This document shows positions 8,513 to 20,437 of a stretch of 64,000 bases of DNA, in pieces. The stretch is from the NCBI RefSeq assembly GCF_038622445.1, contig NZ_CP152019.1:1-64000 (forward strand), written 5' to 3'. The position numbers and the translations under genes are program-made. The notes beneath the pieces are model-generated. The model was not told where the DNA came from and ran no database searches. It saw nothing but the letters and a program-made list of their open reading frames with translations. Within the stretch, counting starts at the first letter, position 1; each line of letters begins with the position of its first letter. The DNA comes from Sporosarcina sp. FSL K6-1522 (GTDB taxonomy: Bacteria > Bacillota > Bacilli > Bacillales_A > Planococcaceae).

Positions 8513-8552
8513 AACTTGATTCAGTTGGATTTTAGACTTCCACTGACTCAAG

Positions 8553-9389
8553 TTAGATACGTCCGATTTCCGTGACTGCCTTCTCCATGCTGCGATCGTA
8601 TGCTTGTAGAATTTTTTGATTGGCCTCAAAAGCACGGTACGCGGTCATCATATCCGTCATCGCCTGTGCGGAGTCAACGTTCGAACCTTCAAGATAGCCT
8701 TGCTGCATCGAATAGGTAACACCTGCGACGCCATTTGCATTTGGCAGGTTTGCACCGTTTTCTGTTACAAACGTGCCATTCCCTTGTTTAATCAACGTAT
8801 CAGGACGCTGTGCAAATGAAATACCGAGTGTCGCAACAGCCGTTCCGCCCTCCATAATAACGCCTTCCTCTGTAATTTGGAAATCGTCATTTTGCAAGGC
8901 AATACGCTGTCCATTCGTATCGAGTACGTAATACCCTTGTGGGTTCGTCAAAAAGCCGTTTGGATCCAGTGCGAAATTACCGTTTCTTGTGTAATGCTCG
9001 CCGCCGTTGTCATGCTCAAGCCGGAAAAAGATTGAGCCTTGCACGCCGCTTGCCTCATCAATCGGTAAACGACCATCTATGAGAGCTACATCCGTCGTTT
9101 GCCCGCTTTCACGCAGTTGACCTTGTGTAAATAACGGCAATGTTTCTTGCATGTAAACACCCGTTGAAATAGGTCCTACGGGTGAAAGGCCTTTCAGGTT
9201 AAAACCGTTTTGCGTTGGAATACGTGTTTTTTCAATACTCGACATGTACATTTCTGGAAATGAACGAATCGTTGCTTGCTCAGCTTTGAAACCTGGTGTA
9301 TTGGCATTCGCCATATTATTTGCCAGCATTTCCGTTTTACGTTGTTGTGCGATCATGCCTGATCCTACTGTATAAAATCCGCGGAACAT
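8553..9389 (-). CDS. flhO: Flagellar hook-basal body protein FlhO
   Basis: Axial flagellar protein of 278 aa, paralogous to FlhP. The N-terminus has MIAQQRKTEMLANNMANAN and TPGFKAEQATIRSFPEM; the C-terminus has LEGSNVDSAQAMTDMM followed by RAFEANQKILQAYDRSM. AAGGAGG precedes the ATG at 9389. It lies 35 bases after mbl, so the mbl-flhO-flhP order of B. subtilis is kept, although repeat DNA lies before flhP. Confidence 0.9.
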   Translation of the reverse strand: MFRGFYTVGSGMIAQQRKTEMLANNMANANTPGFKAEQATIRSFPEMYMSSIEKTRIPTQNGFNLKGLSPVGPISTGVYMQETLPLFTQGQLRESGQTTDVALIDGRLPIDEASGVQGSIFFRLEHDNGGEHYTRNGNFALDPNGFLTNPQGYYVLDTNGQRIALQNDDFQITEEGVIMEGGTAVATLGISFAQRPDTLIKQGNGTFVTENGANLPNANGVAGVTYSMQQGYLEGSNVDSAQAMTDMMTAYRAFEANQKILQAYDRSMEKAVTEIGRI

Positions 9390-9423
9390 ATGCCCGCCTC
9401 CTTACTCGTCTATTGGATGATGA

Positions 9424-10419
9424 TTAGTAACGTCCAGCGACCTTGTCAATGTTCTCCAAAAGAATGCCTGTCCCAATCGCAACACAATCGAGCGGGTTAT
9501 CTGAAATAAATACCGGTACTTTCAGTTCATCGGCAAGTAGCTGGTCAATGCCGTGTAACAATGCCCCGCCACCCGTCAAGAATACGCCGCGATCAATAAT
9601 ATCGGCTGATAGTTCAGGTGGTGTCTTTTCCAACACATTTTTTGCGGCCTGAACAATCATCTGAAGAGACTCTTTCAGTGCTTCGCCAATTTCTGCGGAG
9701 TGGACTGTAATAGTACGTGGAAGCCCTGTCGCCATGTCGCGGCCTCGGATATCCATCTGTTCTTTACGCTCGCCATGACTAACTGTACCGACATTGATTT
9801 TAATATCTTCTGCTGTCCGTTCACCGATAAGCAGTTTGTATTCCTTTTTAATGTATTGTGTGATGTCGCTATCGAACATATCGCCTGCTGCCGTAATAGA
9901 TTCCGCCGTCACAATGTCTCCCATTGAGAGCACTGCAACATCCGTCGTCCCTCCACCGATATCGACGACCATATTGCCGCTTGGCTGGAAAATGTCCATC
10001 CCTGCACCGACAGCTGAAACTTTTGGTTCTTCTTCTAAGAATATCTTCTTACCGCCTGATTTTTCAGCTGCTTCCCGAATCGCTTTCTGTTCGACGCTCG
10101 TAATGTTTGTCGGACAGCAAATCAGAATGCGTGGCTTAGATAAGAAACCTTTTACATTCAATTTATTGATAAAATGACGTAGCATAGCTTCCGTCACATC
10201 AAAATCCGCGATGACACCGTCTTTCATCGGTCTGATTGCGACGATATTGCCAGGCGTCCTTCCGACCATTTGTCTTGCTTCTTCTCCAACAGCTAGTACC
10301 TTATTTGTTTTTTTGTCCATGGCAACAACTGATGGTTCATTTAACACTATTCCTTTTCCTTTAACGTGAATCAAAACATTGGCCGTGCCTAGGTCAATTC
10401 CAATATCTACTGCAAACAT
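9424..10419 (-). CDS. mbl: Rod-shape protein Mbl (MreB-like actin homologue)
   Basis: Cytoskeletal ATPase of 331 aa that polymerises under the membrane and guides cylindrical cell-wall synthesis. Actin-fold signatures are IGIDLGTANVLIHVKGKG (phosphate 1), VVDIGGGTTDVAVLSMGD (phosphate 2) and FLTGGGALLHGID (adenosine). High similarity to B. subtilis Mbl supports the ATG at 10419; the open frame has ten further upstream codons. The ribosome-binding site is weak (GGAAGGGG). Located immediately downstream of spoIIID, as expected. Confidence 0.94.
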   Translation of the reverse strand: MFAVDIGIDLGTANVLIHVKGKGIVLNEPSVVAMDKKTNKVLAVGEEARQMVGRTPGNIVAIRPMKDGVIADFDVTEAMLRHFINKLNVKGFLSKPRILICCPTNITSVEQKAIREAAEKSGGKKIFLEEEPKVSAVGAGMDIFQPSGNMVVDIGGGTTDVAVLSMGDIVTAESITAAGDMFDSDITQYIKKEYKLLIGERTAEDIKINVGTVSHGERKEQMDIRGRDMATGLPRTITVHSAEIGEALKESLQMIVQAAKNVLEKTPPELSADIIDRGVFLTGGGALLHGIDQLLADELKVPVFISDNPLDCVAIGTGILLENIDKVAGRY

Positions 10420-10481
10420 CGTTTCCGTTTCCCCTTCCACCCGCATCATCGGATATACCCGTGCTTATCTACTCTTCTAAC

Positions 10482-10493
10482 GTACAATTGTAC
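10482..10493 (-). promoter_or_regulatory. Palindrome and probable -10 region upstream of mbl
   Basis: A perfect 12-base palindrome GTACAATTGTAC lies 63 bases before the mbl start. On the minus strand TACAAT within it would serve as the -10 hexamer. It could be a promoter, an operator, or both. Confidence 0.4.
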
Positions 10494-10594
10494 CATAGTC
10501 ATCCATTTATGAATATCCTTTAGAACCATTTTCTGAAAGATTTCTTTCTTGTTTGGCAATTATAAATGTGAGTAGCAGAAGTTGATTTCATATG

Positions 10595-10634
10595 TAAAAA
10601 AGACGGGCTACGGAATCTGAATGACTCCGTGCCC
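10595..10634 (-). terminator. Terminator of spoIIID
   Basis: GGGCACGGA pairs with TCCGTAGCCC on the gene strand, followed by GTCTTTTTTAC. Confidence 0.85.
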
Positions 10635-10637
10635 CTC

Positions 10638-10907
10638 TCATTTGTGTCTCACTTTCTTCGTTTCAGTAATCCATTTGATCCGAGTCGCTTCCCCACCTCG
10701 TAAATGCCTGACAGACTTATGATACGCGAGTATTTTAGCCACTTCTTCGGCCAGTGCCATATCGACGTTCGGCAATCGCTCCGTCAAATCTTTATGGACT
10801 GTGCTTTTCGAGTACCCCGTCGCTTTTGCCAACGCTCGCACCGTAAGACCTGTCTCCAGCAACATTTTTCCGAGGCGCACGCATCGCCTCCGTATTTGCT
10901 CGTGCAC
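10638..10907 (-). CDS. spoIIID: Sporulation transcription factor SpoIIID
   Basis: DNA-binding regulator of 89 aa that modulates sigma-E and sigma-K genes in the mother cell. The helix-turn-helix reads TVRALAKATGYSKSTVHKDL, followed by the family hallmark ERLP and HKSVRHLRGGEAT. The start is GTG at 10907 with GGAAGAGGG upstream. A sigma-E-like promoter is visible at 10946-10974. Its presence shows a sporulating organism. Confidence 0.95.
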   Translation of the reverse strand: MHEQIRRRCVRLGKMLLETGLTVRALAKATGYSKSTVHKDLTERLPNVDMALAEEVAKILAYHKSVRHLRGGEATRIKWITETKKVRHK

Positions 10908-10945
10908 GCCCTCTTCCTTTCCCTCTCAACTCCGAATCTTCCTTT

Positions 10946-10974
10946 ATTCTATGCGGTTGCTAGGTCAGTTATGC
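10946..10974 (-). promoter_or_regulatory. Probable sigma-E promoter of spoIIID
   Basis: Minus strand: GCATAAC, 14 bases, CATAGAAT. This is close to the mother-cell sigma-E consensus (MATATT-type -35 and CATACAMT -10). spoIIID is a known sigma-E gene in B. subtilis. The predicted start is about 30 bases before the coding start. Confidence 0.55.
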
Positions 10975-10993
10975 GAAAGGTTCGCAACTCGCT

Positions 10994-11279
10994 TTGCTCG
11001 GTTAGACGGAGGGTTGCGTGCTTCGCGGGCCTGATTGCGCGGTTTGGCGGCGACTTTGCGCGCTTCGTGGGCTCCATTGCGCGGTTTGGCGGCGACTTTG
11101 CGTGCTTCGCGGGCCTGATTGCGCGGTTTGACGACGACTTTGCGTGCTTCGCGGGCCTGATTGCGCGGTTTGGCGGCGACTTTGCGTGCTTCGCGGGCTC
11201 GATTGCGCGGTTTGGCGACGACTTTGCGTGCTTCGCGGGCCTGATTGCGCGGTTTGGCGGCGACTTTGCGCGCTTAATC
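10994..11279 (+). repeat. 21-bp tandem array, copy 4 (12 units plus edges)
   Basis: Twelve exact 21-base units from 11014 to 11265, a partial unit at 11266-11279, and a degenerate 20-base unit at 10994. GCTT-type and GGTT-type units alternate strictly, giving six 42-bp dimers. The array fills the space between the spoIIID promoter and the spoIIQ terminator and is antisense to both genes. Confidence 0.95.
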
Positions 11280-11318
11280 AAAAAAAGCCACCTCCAGGCA
11301 TTGCAGGAGTGGCTTGAA
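11280..11318 (-). terminator. Terminator of spoIIQ
   Basis: On the gene strand AAGCCAC-TCC pairs with GGA-GTGGCTT and is followed by TTTTTT. The 21-bp array begins directly beyond it. Confidence 0.85.
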
Positions 11319-11332
11319 AGTTGCGTATGCTT

Positions 11333-11998
11333 TTAGAATCCAAGATAGGTGCGCGGGTTAACGGCAACACCGTTTTCTTGTACTTCGAAGTGTAGATGGA
11401 CGCCTGCTGTTGGATTCCACTCGTTTTGTGTAGTCGTTGCGAGCGCTTGTCCTTGTTCTACTTCTTCGCCTTTTTTAACGAGAATGCCTGTCACTGAACG
11501 ATAGATGGTTTTCAGTCCATCTGCGTGAGAGATGATGATTTCATCTCCTTTAAAGGGATCTGTTACCACTTCTTCTACCTTACCGCTGAGTGCAGCGATG
11601 GTTTCAAACGGCTTGCCGTCTACCGAGATAGATACACCGGTATTCGTTACGTACGTTTGGTTGAAGACGAGCAAAGCACTTTCACGCATGGCCTCATCAT
11701 CCTCTGAATCATAGTACTCTTGTAGAATTTCTGCCTTATCTAGGAGTGCTTCGTTAAATGGGTATTTCAGCAACTCCTTTGGTGCATTTGTTTCGACCAC
11801 TACTGTGTCAGCGCCTTTCGGGTCTTTGCCTGCTACGTCTGCCACACCCGGGGAATCTTCTTTCATAAATGCGTTATAGCCCCAGATCATACCTACGAAA
11901 ACAATTGCAATTCCCGAATAGATTACAGGCCAGAACCAGTTTGCTGTCTTTGTATTCTTGTTCTTTTGAGAAGGGGATTTCGGTTTTTCTTCTCGCAT
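11333..11998 (-). CDS. spoIIQ: Stage II sporulation protein SpoIIQ
   Basis: Forespore membrane protein of 221 aa, needed for engulfment and for the SpoIIQ-SpoIIIAH channel. A lysine-rich cytoplasmic tail (1-20) leads into one transmembrane helix (about 22-43, WFWPVIYSGIAIVFVGMIWG). An extracytoplasmic LytM/M23 domain occupies about 125-215. The HLHFE motif is present, but the first metal ligand region (HxxxD in active M23 enzymes) reads GVSISVDG, so it should be peptidase-inactive, as in B. subtilis. The ATG at 11998 has GAGGTG at 6 bases. A sigma-F-like promoter overlaps the end of spoIID. Confidence 0.9.
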   Translation of the reverse strand: MREEKPKSPSQKNKNTKTANWFWPVIYSGIAIVFVGMIWGYNAFMKEDSPGVADVAGKDPKGADTVVVETNAPKELLKYPFNEALLDKAEILQEYYDSEDDEAMRESALLVFNQTYVTNTGVSISVDGKPFETIAALSGKVEEVVTDPFKGDEIIISHADGLKTIYRSVTGILVKKGEEVEQGQALATTTQNEWNPTAGVHLHFEVQENGVAVNPRTYLGF

Positions 11999-12016
11999 TG
12001 TCATCACCTCACTCGC

Positions 12017-12046
12017 TATTGTTTGCAAGTTAAGGTGTTTTTAAAC
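12017..12046 (-). promoter_or_regulatory. Probable sigma-F promoter of spoIIQ
   Basis: Minus strand: GTTTA, 15 bases, GCAAACAATA. The -35 matches the sigma-F consensus GYWTA fully, the -10 matches GGNNANAHTR at 9 of 10 positions, and the spacer is the expected 15. The predicted start is near 12010, which leaves the GAGGTG ribosome-binding site almost at the mRNA 5' end. Confidence 0.6.
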
Positions 12047-12998
12047 ATTGTGAATCAGGTAGCGTAAATTTTTTTATTTCTGTGCCGGTATAGTAGTGTA
12101 GCAGAACCTTTTCTGCGGTCCATCCTTTCTGTGCATAAGCCTCCGCTCCATACTGGCTCATGCCTACTCCATGCCCATAGCCAACGGTTGTTACGTGAAC
12201 GATGTCATTGGTCACATCGAATGCGATATCAAAGTCTGTCGATGCGAGGCCTAGTAGTTCTCGCATTTCGCGGCCACTAGCTTCAAATCCTGTCGTTATG
12301 ACCTTCTGCACGCGCCCTGTTGGATTACGCACGAGCTGCAATGCTTTGAATTGTTCAGCGTCCCATGCAGTGCCCAACGCTTTGTTCCATTTGGCAAGCG
12401 GCATCTCAGATTTCCTTTCGACTTTCGGCGTTACATCTTCCTCTCCGGGGCTTTCGACGCTTTGTAAATAGGGGATGTCGCTACCGCTAAAATTTTGTGC
12501 GGTTTCCGTACTACCATTGGATGTGGAAAAAAACATCGCGGCTATCATTTCTTCACCATACATCAGGATTTTGCCTTCTGTCGCTTCTACGGCTGCTCGG
12601 ACTTTCTTTTCATTACGCTTAAAATCTTTGCCCCATTGTTCTTTGCGCTGTTCAACCGTTTTAAATACTTGTGCGGAGACATCTGCCGCGATGGGCTTAT
12701 TGCCATTCTCCGTTGTTCGAAGTGCATATGTACGTCCTGCAATTGCTTGTGCTTTTAAAGCCTCCTCGTGAAAGGCTATCGGCATTTCGCCTGCAACAAC
12801 GCCTACTACATAGTCTTCAAGCAACATGGGCTCTGGCACGCCAGCAACGGTTATATAGACTGGGCAGACTTCTTCTTGTACGTCCTTGCTAACTCGCTTG
12901 CTACTTTCCGGTGCTGTTTTCAACATTAGTGGCATAAAAAATAACAATAGAATGAATAAAACAGTGAGTAGTTTGTCCATACTCAATTGTATGAACAC
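12030..12998 (-). CDS. spoIID: Stage II sporulation protein SpoIID
   Basis: Lytic transglycosylase acting in the DMP engulfment complex. The 322-codon frame has one N-terminal transmembrane helix (KLLTVLFILLLFFMPLML) and the SpoIID/LytB domain from about residue 45: EDYVVGVVAGEMP (catalytic Glu region), QAIAGRTYALR, FFSTSNGSTE and YGHGVGMSQYGAEAYAQKG. The start is uncertain. GTG at 12998 and ATG at 12980 both lack a convincing ribosome-binding site. A sigma-E-like -10 (CATACAAT) ends five bases before the 12980 ATG, which would make the message leaderless. The stop lies inside the spoIIQ promoter region. Confidence 0.88.
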   Translation of the reverse strand: MFIQLSMDKLLTVLFILLLFFMPLMLKTAPESSKRVSKDVQEEVCPVYITVAGVPEPMLLEDYVVGVVAGEMPIAFHEEALKAQAIAGRTYALRTTENGNKPIAADVSAQVFKTVEQRKEQWGKDFKRNEKKVRAAVEATEGKILMYGEEMIAAMFFSTSNGSTETAQNFSGSDIPYLQSVESPGEEDVTPKVERKSEMPLAKWNKALGTAWDAEQFKALQLVRNPTGRVQKVITTGFEASGREMRELLGLASTDFDIAFDVTNDIVHVTTVGYGHGVGMSQYGAEAYAQKGWTAEKVLLHYYTGTEIKKFTLPDSQCLKTP

Positions 12999-13013
12999 CG
13001 CTCATTTTTATTC
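12986..13013 (-). promoter_or_regulatory. Sigma-E-like promoter abutting the spoIID start
   Basis: Minus strand: GAATAAA, 13 bases, CATACAAT. The -10 matches the sigma-E consensus fully. Five bases separate it from the ATG at 12980. Confidence 0.45.
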
Positions 13014-13033
13014 GTAGTTATTCTAAGGAATAT

Positions 13034-13071
13034 GAAAAAGGCTGTAGTCAGTGACTAACAGCCTTTTTCTT
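13034..13071. terminator. Bidirectional terminator between murAA and spoIID
   Basis: AAAAAGGCTGT..ACAGCCTTTTT forms a stem flanked by A and T runs on both sides. It ends murAA transcription. Confidence 0.85.
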
Positions 13072-13079
13072 GTATGTGA

Positions 13080-14378
13080 TTATGCGAGTTGAACTTCTTT
13101 TTCTGTATGTGTTTCTGGTGAAACGCGTACAATGTCTGCACCTAGTGCTGCGAGCTTGCCGTGGAAGTTCACATAACCGCGATCCAAGTGTGTAAGCTCT
13201 GTTACACGCGTAACGCCTTCTGCTACCAATCCAGCTAGAATAAGCGCTGCTGCTGCACGAAGATCCGTTGACGCTACTTCCGCACCTTGTAATTTAGATG
13301 GGCCGTTGATGATAACTGATCTGCCTTCGATTTTAACAGCACCGTTCATACGGCGGAATTCTTCCACATGCATGAAACGATTTTCGAAGACGGTTTCTGT
13401 TAACACACCTGTGCCCGTCGCCGTTAACATCAATGCCATCATTTGTGATTGCATATCTGTTGGGAAACCTGGGTGTGGCATCGTTTTCAAATCAACTGCC
13501 TTTAATGGCAATTCAGCCGTCACACGAACACCTTCATCCAGTTCAGTGATGACAACACCCATCTCACCTAGCTTAGAAATCAATGCTGCATTGTGCTCAG
13601 GTACGGCGTTGTCAATGATGACGTCACCGCCTGTAATTGCCGCAGCTACCATGAATGTACCTGTTTCGATACGATCCGGGATAATATGATGCGTTGTGCC
13701 ATAAAGCTTCTCTACGCCTTCGATGCGGATGGAATCCGTACCCGCGCCTACTACTTTACCGCCCATTTCATTGATGAAGTTTGCAAGATCTACAATCTCA
13801 GGTTCTTTTGCTGCGTTTTCAATAACTGTTGTCCCTTTTGCAAGAGCCGCTGCTGTCATAATATTTTCCGTTGCACCAACGCTTGGGAAGTCCAGATAAA
13901 TTCTTGCACCCTTCAGACCGCCTTCCGCTTTCGCTTCGACATGCCCGTGCCCGAATGTTATCTCTGCGCCCATTGCTTCAAAGCCTTTTAAATGTTGGTC
14001 GATTGGACGTGATCCGATTGCACAGCCACCTGGTAGTGCAACACGTGCAAAACCGTTACGTGCAAGCACTGGTCCCATGACAAGAATCGACGCACGCATT
14101 TTGCGTACATATTCAAATTGTGCTTCGTTCGACAATTTCTCTGTCGAATCGATAATCACTTCGTTCTGTTCAGGATGGTACTCGATTTTTGCATTCAGGC
14201 TTTTCAGCACTTCATTAATCGTCCGTACGTCCGACAGGTTTGGTACGTCCCGAATGACGTTTACTCCGTCAGATGCAAGTAATGCTGCAGCGAGTACTGG
14301 CAATACAGCGTTCTTCGCACCTTCAACGCGAACATTCCCCTGTAGCACACGTCCGCCATTAATAATAATTTTATCCAA
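13080..14378 (-). CDS. murAA: UDP-N-acetylglucosamine 1-carboxyvinyltransferase MurAA
   Basis: First committed step of peptidoglycan synthesis: transfers enolpyruvate from PEP to UDP-GlcNAc. The 432-aa protein has the catalytic Cys119 in [17 protein letters not shown] near the N-terminus, and [12 protein letters not shown]. The likely start is TTG at 14378, with GGAGGGG six bases upstream, which gives LDKIIINGG at the N-terminus and matches B. subtilis MEKIIVRGG. The open frame continues upstream to 14426, but that part has no ribosome-binding site. A second paralogue lies at 38.6 kb, as is usual in Firmicutes. Confidence 0.94.
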   Translation of the reverse strand: MDKIIINGGRVLQGNVRVEGAKNAVLPVLAAALLASDGVNVIRDVPNLSDVRTINEVLKSLNAKIEYHPEQNEVIIDSTEKLSNEAQFEYVRKMRASILVMGPVLARNGFARVALPGGCAIGSRPIDQHLKGFEAMGAEITFGHGHVEAKAEGGLKGARIYLDFPSVGATENIMTAAALAKGTTVIENAAKEPEIVDLANFINEMGGKVVGAGTDSIRIEGVEKLYGTTHHIIPDRIETGTFMVAAAITGGDVIIDNAVPEHNAALISKLGEMGVVITELDEGVRVTAELPLKAVDLKTMPHPGFPTDMQSQMMALMLTATGTGVLTETVFENRFMHVEEFRRMNGAVKIEGRSVIINGPSKLQGAEVASTDLRAAAALILAGLVAEGVTRVTELTHLDRGYVNFHGKLAALGADIVRVSPETHTEKEVQLA

Positions 14379-14449
14379 AATAAGCCCCTCCGACTCCAAA
14401 GTTGTATCCAAGCATGATGTAGTCATCTATTGTCATTGTTGATATTATA

Positions 14450-14770
14450 AATTACGCCTCGGTATAATTGCGTCCTGATTTTGAATCGAACTCGATTCAA
14501 AGTCTGTGACATCCGCCGAAGGCTTGGGCCTGCACGATGTAGGTCATGCAGGCGTTGCCAATCGAACTACGAAGGGTTCGATTTGCCGTATTTTTGCGCT
14601 TTTTGCAGAAATTAAGGCACCGCTCTTTGGACGTGACAACCTTAGCCTGTGTTCCTCTATTATTCAGCGGATGTTCGAACAACCACTGAATAAAGGATAA
14701 AACCGCAAATACTCAGCCACCTGTAGAGGTGTAAATTTTCTGCTGAATAAAGATAAATTACGTGTAAAAA
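14450..14770. repeat. Mosaic repeat (families C and D) upstream of murAA
   Basis: Includes the family C palindrome (ATTACGCCTCGGTATAAT), GAATCGAACTCGATTC, TGACATCCGCCGAAGGCTT, a TGTAGGTCATGCAGG module, a CCAATCGAACTACGAAGGGT module shared with 46.28 kb, and a family D segment ending CTGCTGAATAAAGATAA. The upstream promoter of murAA must lie in or near this DNA. Confidence 0.75.
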
Positions 14771-14971
14771 CATATTCTATATTACATTGCCCATGTACAT
14801 TAAACAAGCTATATTTGGGCTATTTTTCCGACTGTCCGCCAAGTAGTCTATAATATGTGTCTTTTCAATGTTCTGTGTCATAAATACACAGCTCCACACG
14901 ACGCACATCATACTTTAGCTTACCTACTACTCCGAACAATAATCTCTTTGTTCCGAACCCCAAATCCTTTT

Positions 14972-15039
14972 CATGCTATCGCCCCATATATGACAATCTG
15001 AGGACTGTCACCATCCTTCATATACGCGGCGATAGCATG
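14972..15039. other. Long imperfect hairpin between ywzB and the murAA repeats
   Basis: CATGCTATCGCC (14972-14983) and GGCGATAGCATG (15028-15039) are perfect inverted arms. TATATGA/TCATATA and AGGA/TCCT nest inside. No T tract follows on either strand, so it is not a typical terminator. Beyond this, 14770-15071 shows nothing I recognise. Confidence 0.6.
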
Positions 15040-15071
15040 TAGCTTTACTTATTTCGTCCTATTGTCTGCGT

Positions 15072-15308
15072 TTAGCCAAATAGATGTGGCACTCTTCCTG
15101 CCCAATAGGATATCTCTAAAAAGAAATTTGATACGGCCCAACCAATCATAATACTCAATAAAATAAACAAAACTTGTGCCTGCATGACACGGTTTTTTTT
15201 TATGATTCTATCTAGCCTCAGTGCTTGTAATCCATAAAATGCAACCGCAATAAAAAAGATATGCGACACAATCGCCAATAACGGATTAAATCCAATAATA
15301 CTGGCCAT
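15072..15308 (-). CDS. ywzB: DUF1146 family small membrane protein (YwzB-like)
   Basis: Protein of 78 aa with two hydrophobic helices (about 9-26 and 43-66) separated by the basic segment ALRLDRIIKKN, the family hallmark. Function unknown. It sits downstream of atpC, as in other Bacilli. AGGAGG lies seven bases before the ATG at 15308. The frame stays open for 56 codons farther upstream, but that part is repeat DNA and is excluded. Confidence 0.82.
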   Translation of the reverse strand: MASIIGFNPLLAIVSHIFFIAVAFYGLQALRLDRIIKKNRVMQAQVLFILLSIMIGWAVSNFFLEISYWAGRVPHLFG

Positions 15309-15324
15309 CCAACGACCTCCTATA

Positions 15325-15480
15325 TAAAAGCGCAAGCGCCTGGACAATAAGAAAAGCGCAAGGCGCCCGCTAGACACGACAGGCATAAGTCGAGCCAGCG
15401 ACGTGGCGCTCTTGGCCACATAGCTGGATTGCTTATGACCCGAGCGGCTGGCGGCTCGCGCCTGAAGCCTGGACAAGAAA
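15325..15480. repeat. Long palindromic dispersed repeat (family B), single copy
   Basis: The minus strand carries GGCGCGAGCCGCCAGCCGC, GGTCATAAGCAATCCAGCTA, a GTGGC/GCCAC stem and GACTTATGCCTG. It is the same element as the tandem 124-bp units at 42.95-43.23 kb, in opposite orientation, and forms a long interrupted hairpin. Confidence 0.8.
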
Positions 15481-15494
15481 ACCAGTCTTTGCGC

Positions 15495-15532
15495 TAAAAA
15501 AGCGGACAGAAGAAACTAGTCCCCTGTCCGCC
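15495..15532 (-). terminator. Terminator of the atp operon
   Basis: GGGCGGACAG pairs with CTGTCCGC on the gene strand and is followed by TTTTTTAGC. It lies 15 bases after the atpC stop. Confidence 0.9.
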
Positions 15533-15547
15533 CTCAACAATTCACAC

Positions 15548-15952
15548 TTATGCTTTCGCTTCGTACACGTTGATTCGATTGATGGCACGTTTAAGCTCAA
15601 GTTCCACCAATTTGTAATCAAGGTCCTCTTTTTTCGCCTGCAGTGCGTCTTCTGCTTTTTTCGCCGCTCTTTTTGCACGAGCGATGTCAATTGAAGAAGC
15701 CATCTCTGCGCTTTGCGCCAACACTGTGACAACATCCGGACGGACTTCAATAAAACCACCATGTACAGCAACAAATTCAGTCGAGTTATCCTTCTTCAGA
15801 CGAAGTGCACCAATTTGAAGTGGCGCTACCGTCGAGATGTGGCCTGGAAGAATCCCAACCTCGCCTGATTCAGTAACTGCAATGACAATGTTTGCTTCAG
15901 TTTCACAAACAGGGCCGTCGGGAGTGACGATATTGACTTTAATGGTCTTCAT
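15548..15952 (-). CDS. atpC: F1Fo ATP synthase subunit epsilon
   Basis: Rotor subunit of F1 and regulator of ATP hydrolysis, 134 aa. The N-terminal beta-sandwich spans 1-85 (VNIVTPDGPV, GEVGILPGHISTVAPL) and the C-terminal helical hairpin 88-134 (ARAKRAAKKAEDAL). GGAGGGG precedes the ATG. Last gene of the operon, followed by a strong terminator. Confidence 0.96.
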   Translation of the reverse strand: MKTIKVNIVTPDGPVCETEANIVIAVTESGEVGILPGHISTVAPLQIGALRLKKDNSTEFVAVHGGFIEVRPDVVTVLAQSAEMASSIDIARAKRAAKKAEDALQAKKEDLDYKLVELELKRAINRINVYEAKA

Positions 15953-15976
15953 TTTTTCCCCTCCTGGTCCCTTTTA

Positions 15977-18307
<2,331 letters not shown>

Positions 18308-18360
18308 TTATCGTTTTTTTGATCGTAAATCGTTTTGACCTGTGTCAAATACGGTTTCTA

Positions 18361-19884
<1,524 letters not shown>

Positions 19885-19897
19885 TCAAATTTCAGTT

Positions 19898-20437
19898 TTA
19901 TGAACCGATTAGATCTCGTTTCAGACGCTCAAGCTTCGCGCTTACGCTACTGTCGTAGATGCTGTTACCAATTTGCAGACGAATGCCTCCAAGCAGGCTC
20001 GGTTCGATGATATTTTCAATTTTCAAAGACTGTTTACCGACTTTCTGTGCAAACGCTTTGGAAATCGATTCGCTTTCTTCAGCCGTAAGCGCACGTGTAG
20101 AATACACTTTTGCTTCAGCTACGCCAGCTGCATCATTTGCAAATCCGTTGAACTCGTCAACAATTGCAATAATCTCGTTGATGCGTTTTCGATCCAATAG
20201 GAATGACAGTGTATTCAAAATATGCACATTGGCACCTTTGAATAAGTCTGTAAGTAATGCCTTCTTTTTCGCCACAGACAACTTCGGAGACCCAAGTAAT
20301 TGCTCAAGCTCTTTGTTAGTTTGGAAAACGTTTTTCAATTCATGAAGTTCTTCTTGAATGATTGCCGTTTGTCCTTGCTCCTGTGCCAAGTTAAATAATG
20401 CGAGTGCATAGCGTTTTGCCGCAACCGATTGGCTCAT
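19898..20437 (-). CDS. atpH: F1Fo ATP synthase subunit delta
   Basis: Peripheral stalk subunit joining F1 to the b subunits, 179 aa. The N-terminal helical domain starts VAAKRYALALFNLAQEQG, and the C-terminus has the typical EPSLLGGIRLQIGNSIYDSS motif. The ATG overlaps the atpF stop by four bases, indicating translational coupling. Confidence 0.96.
   Translation of the reverse strand: MSQSVAAKRYALALFNLAQEQGQTAIIQEELHELKNVFQTNKELEQLLGSPKLSVAKKKALLTDLFKGANVHILNTLSFLLDRKRINEIIAIVDEFNGFANDAAGVAEAKVYSTRALTAEESESISKAFAQKVGKQSLKIENIIEPSLLGGIRLQIGNSIYDSSVSAKLERLKRDLIGS

Noticed and set aside
10704..11336. 210-codon plus-strand frame through spoIIID and the array
   Set aside because: Shadow of spoIIID and of the repeat; no start signals.
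15309..15476. N-terminal extension of the DUF1146 protein
   Set aside because: Lies in repeat DNA; AGGAGG precedes the internal ATG.
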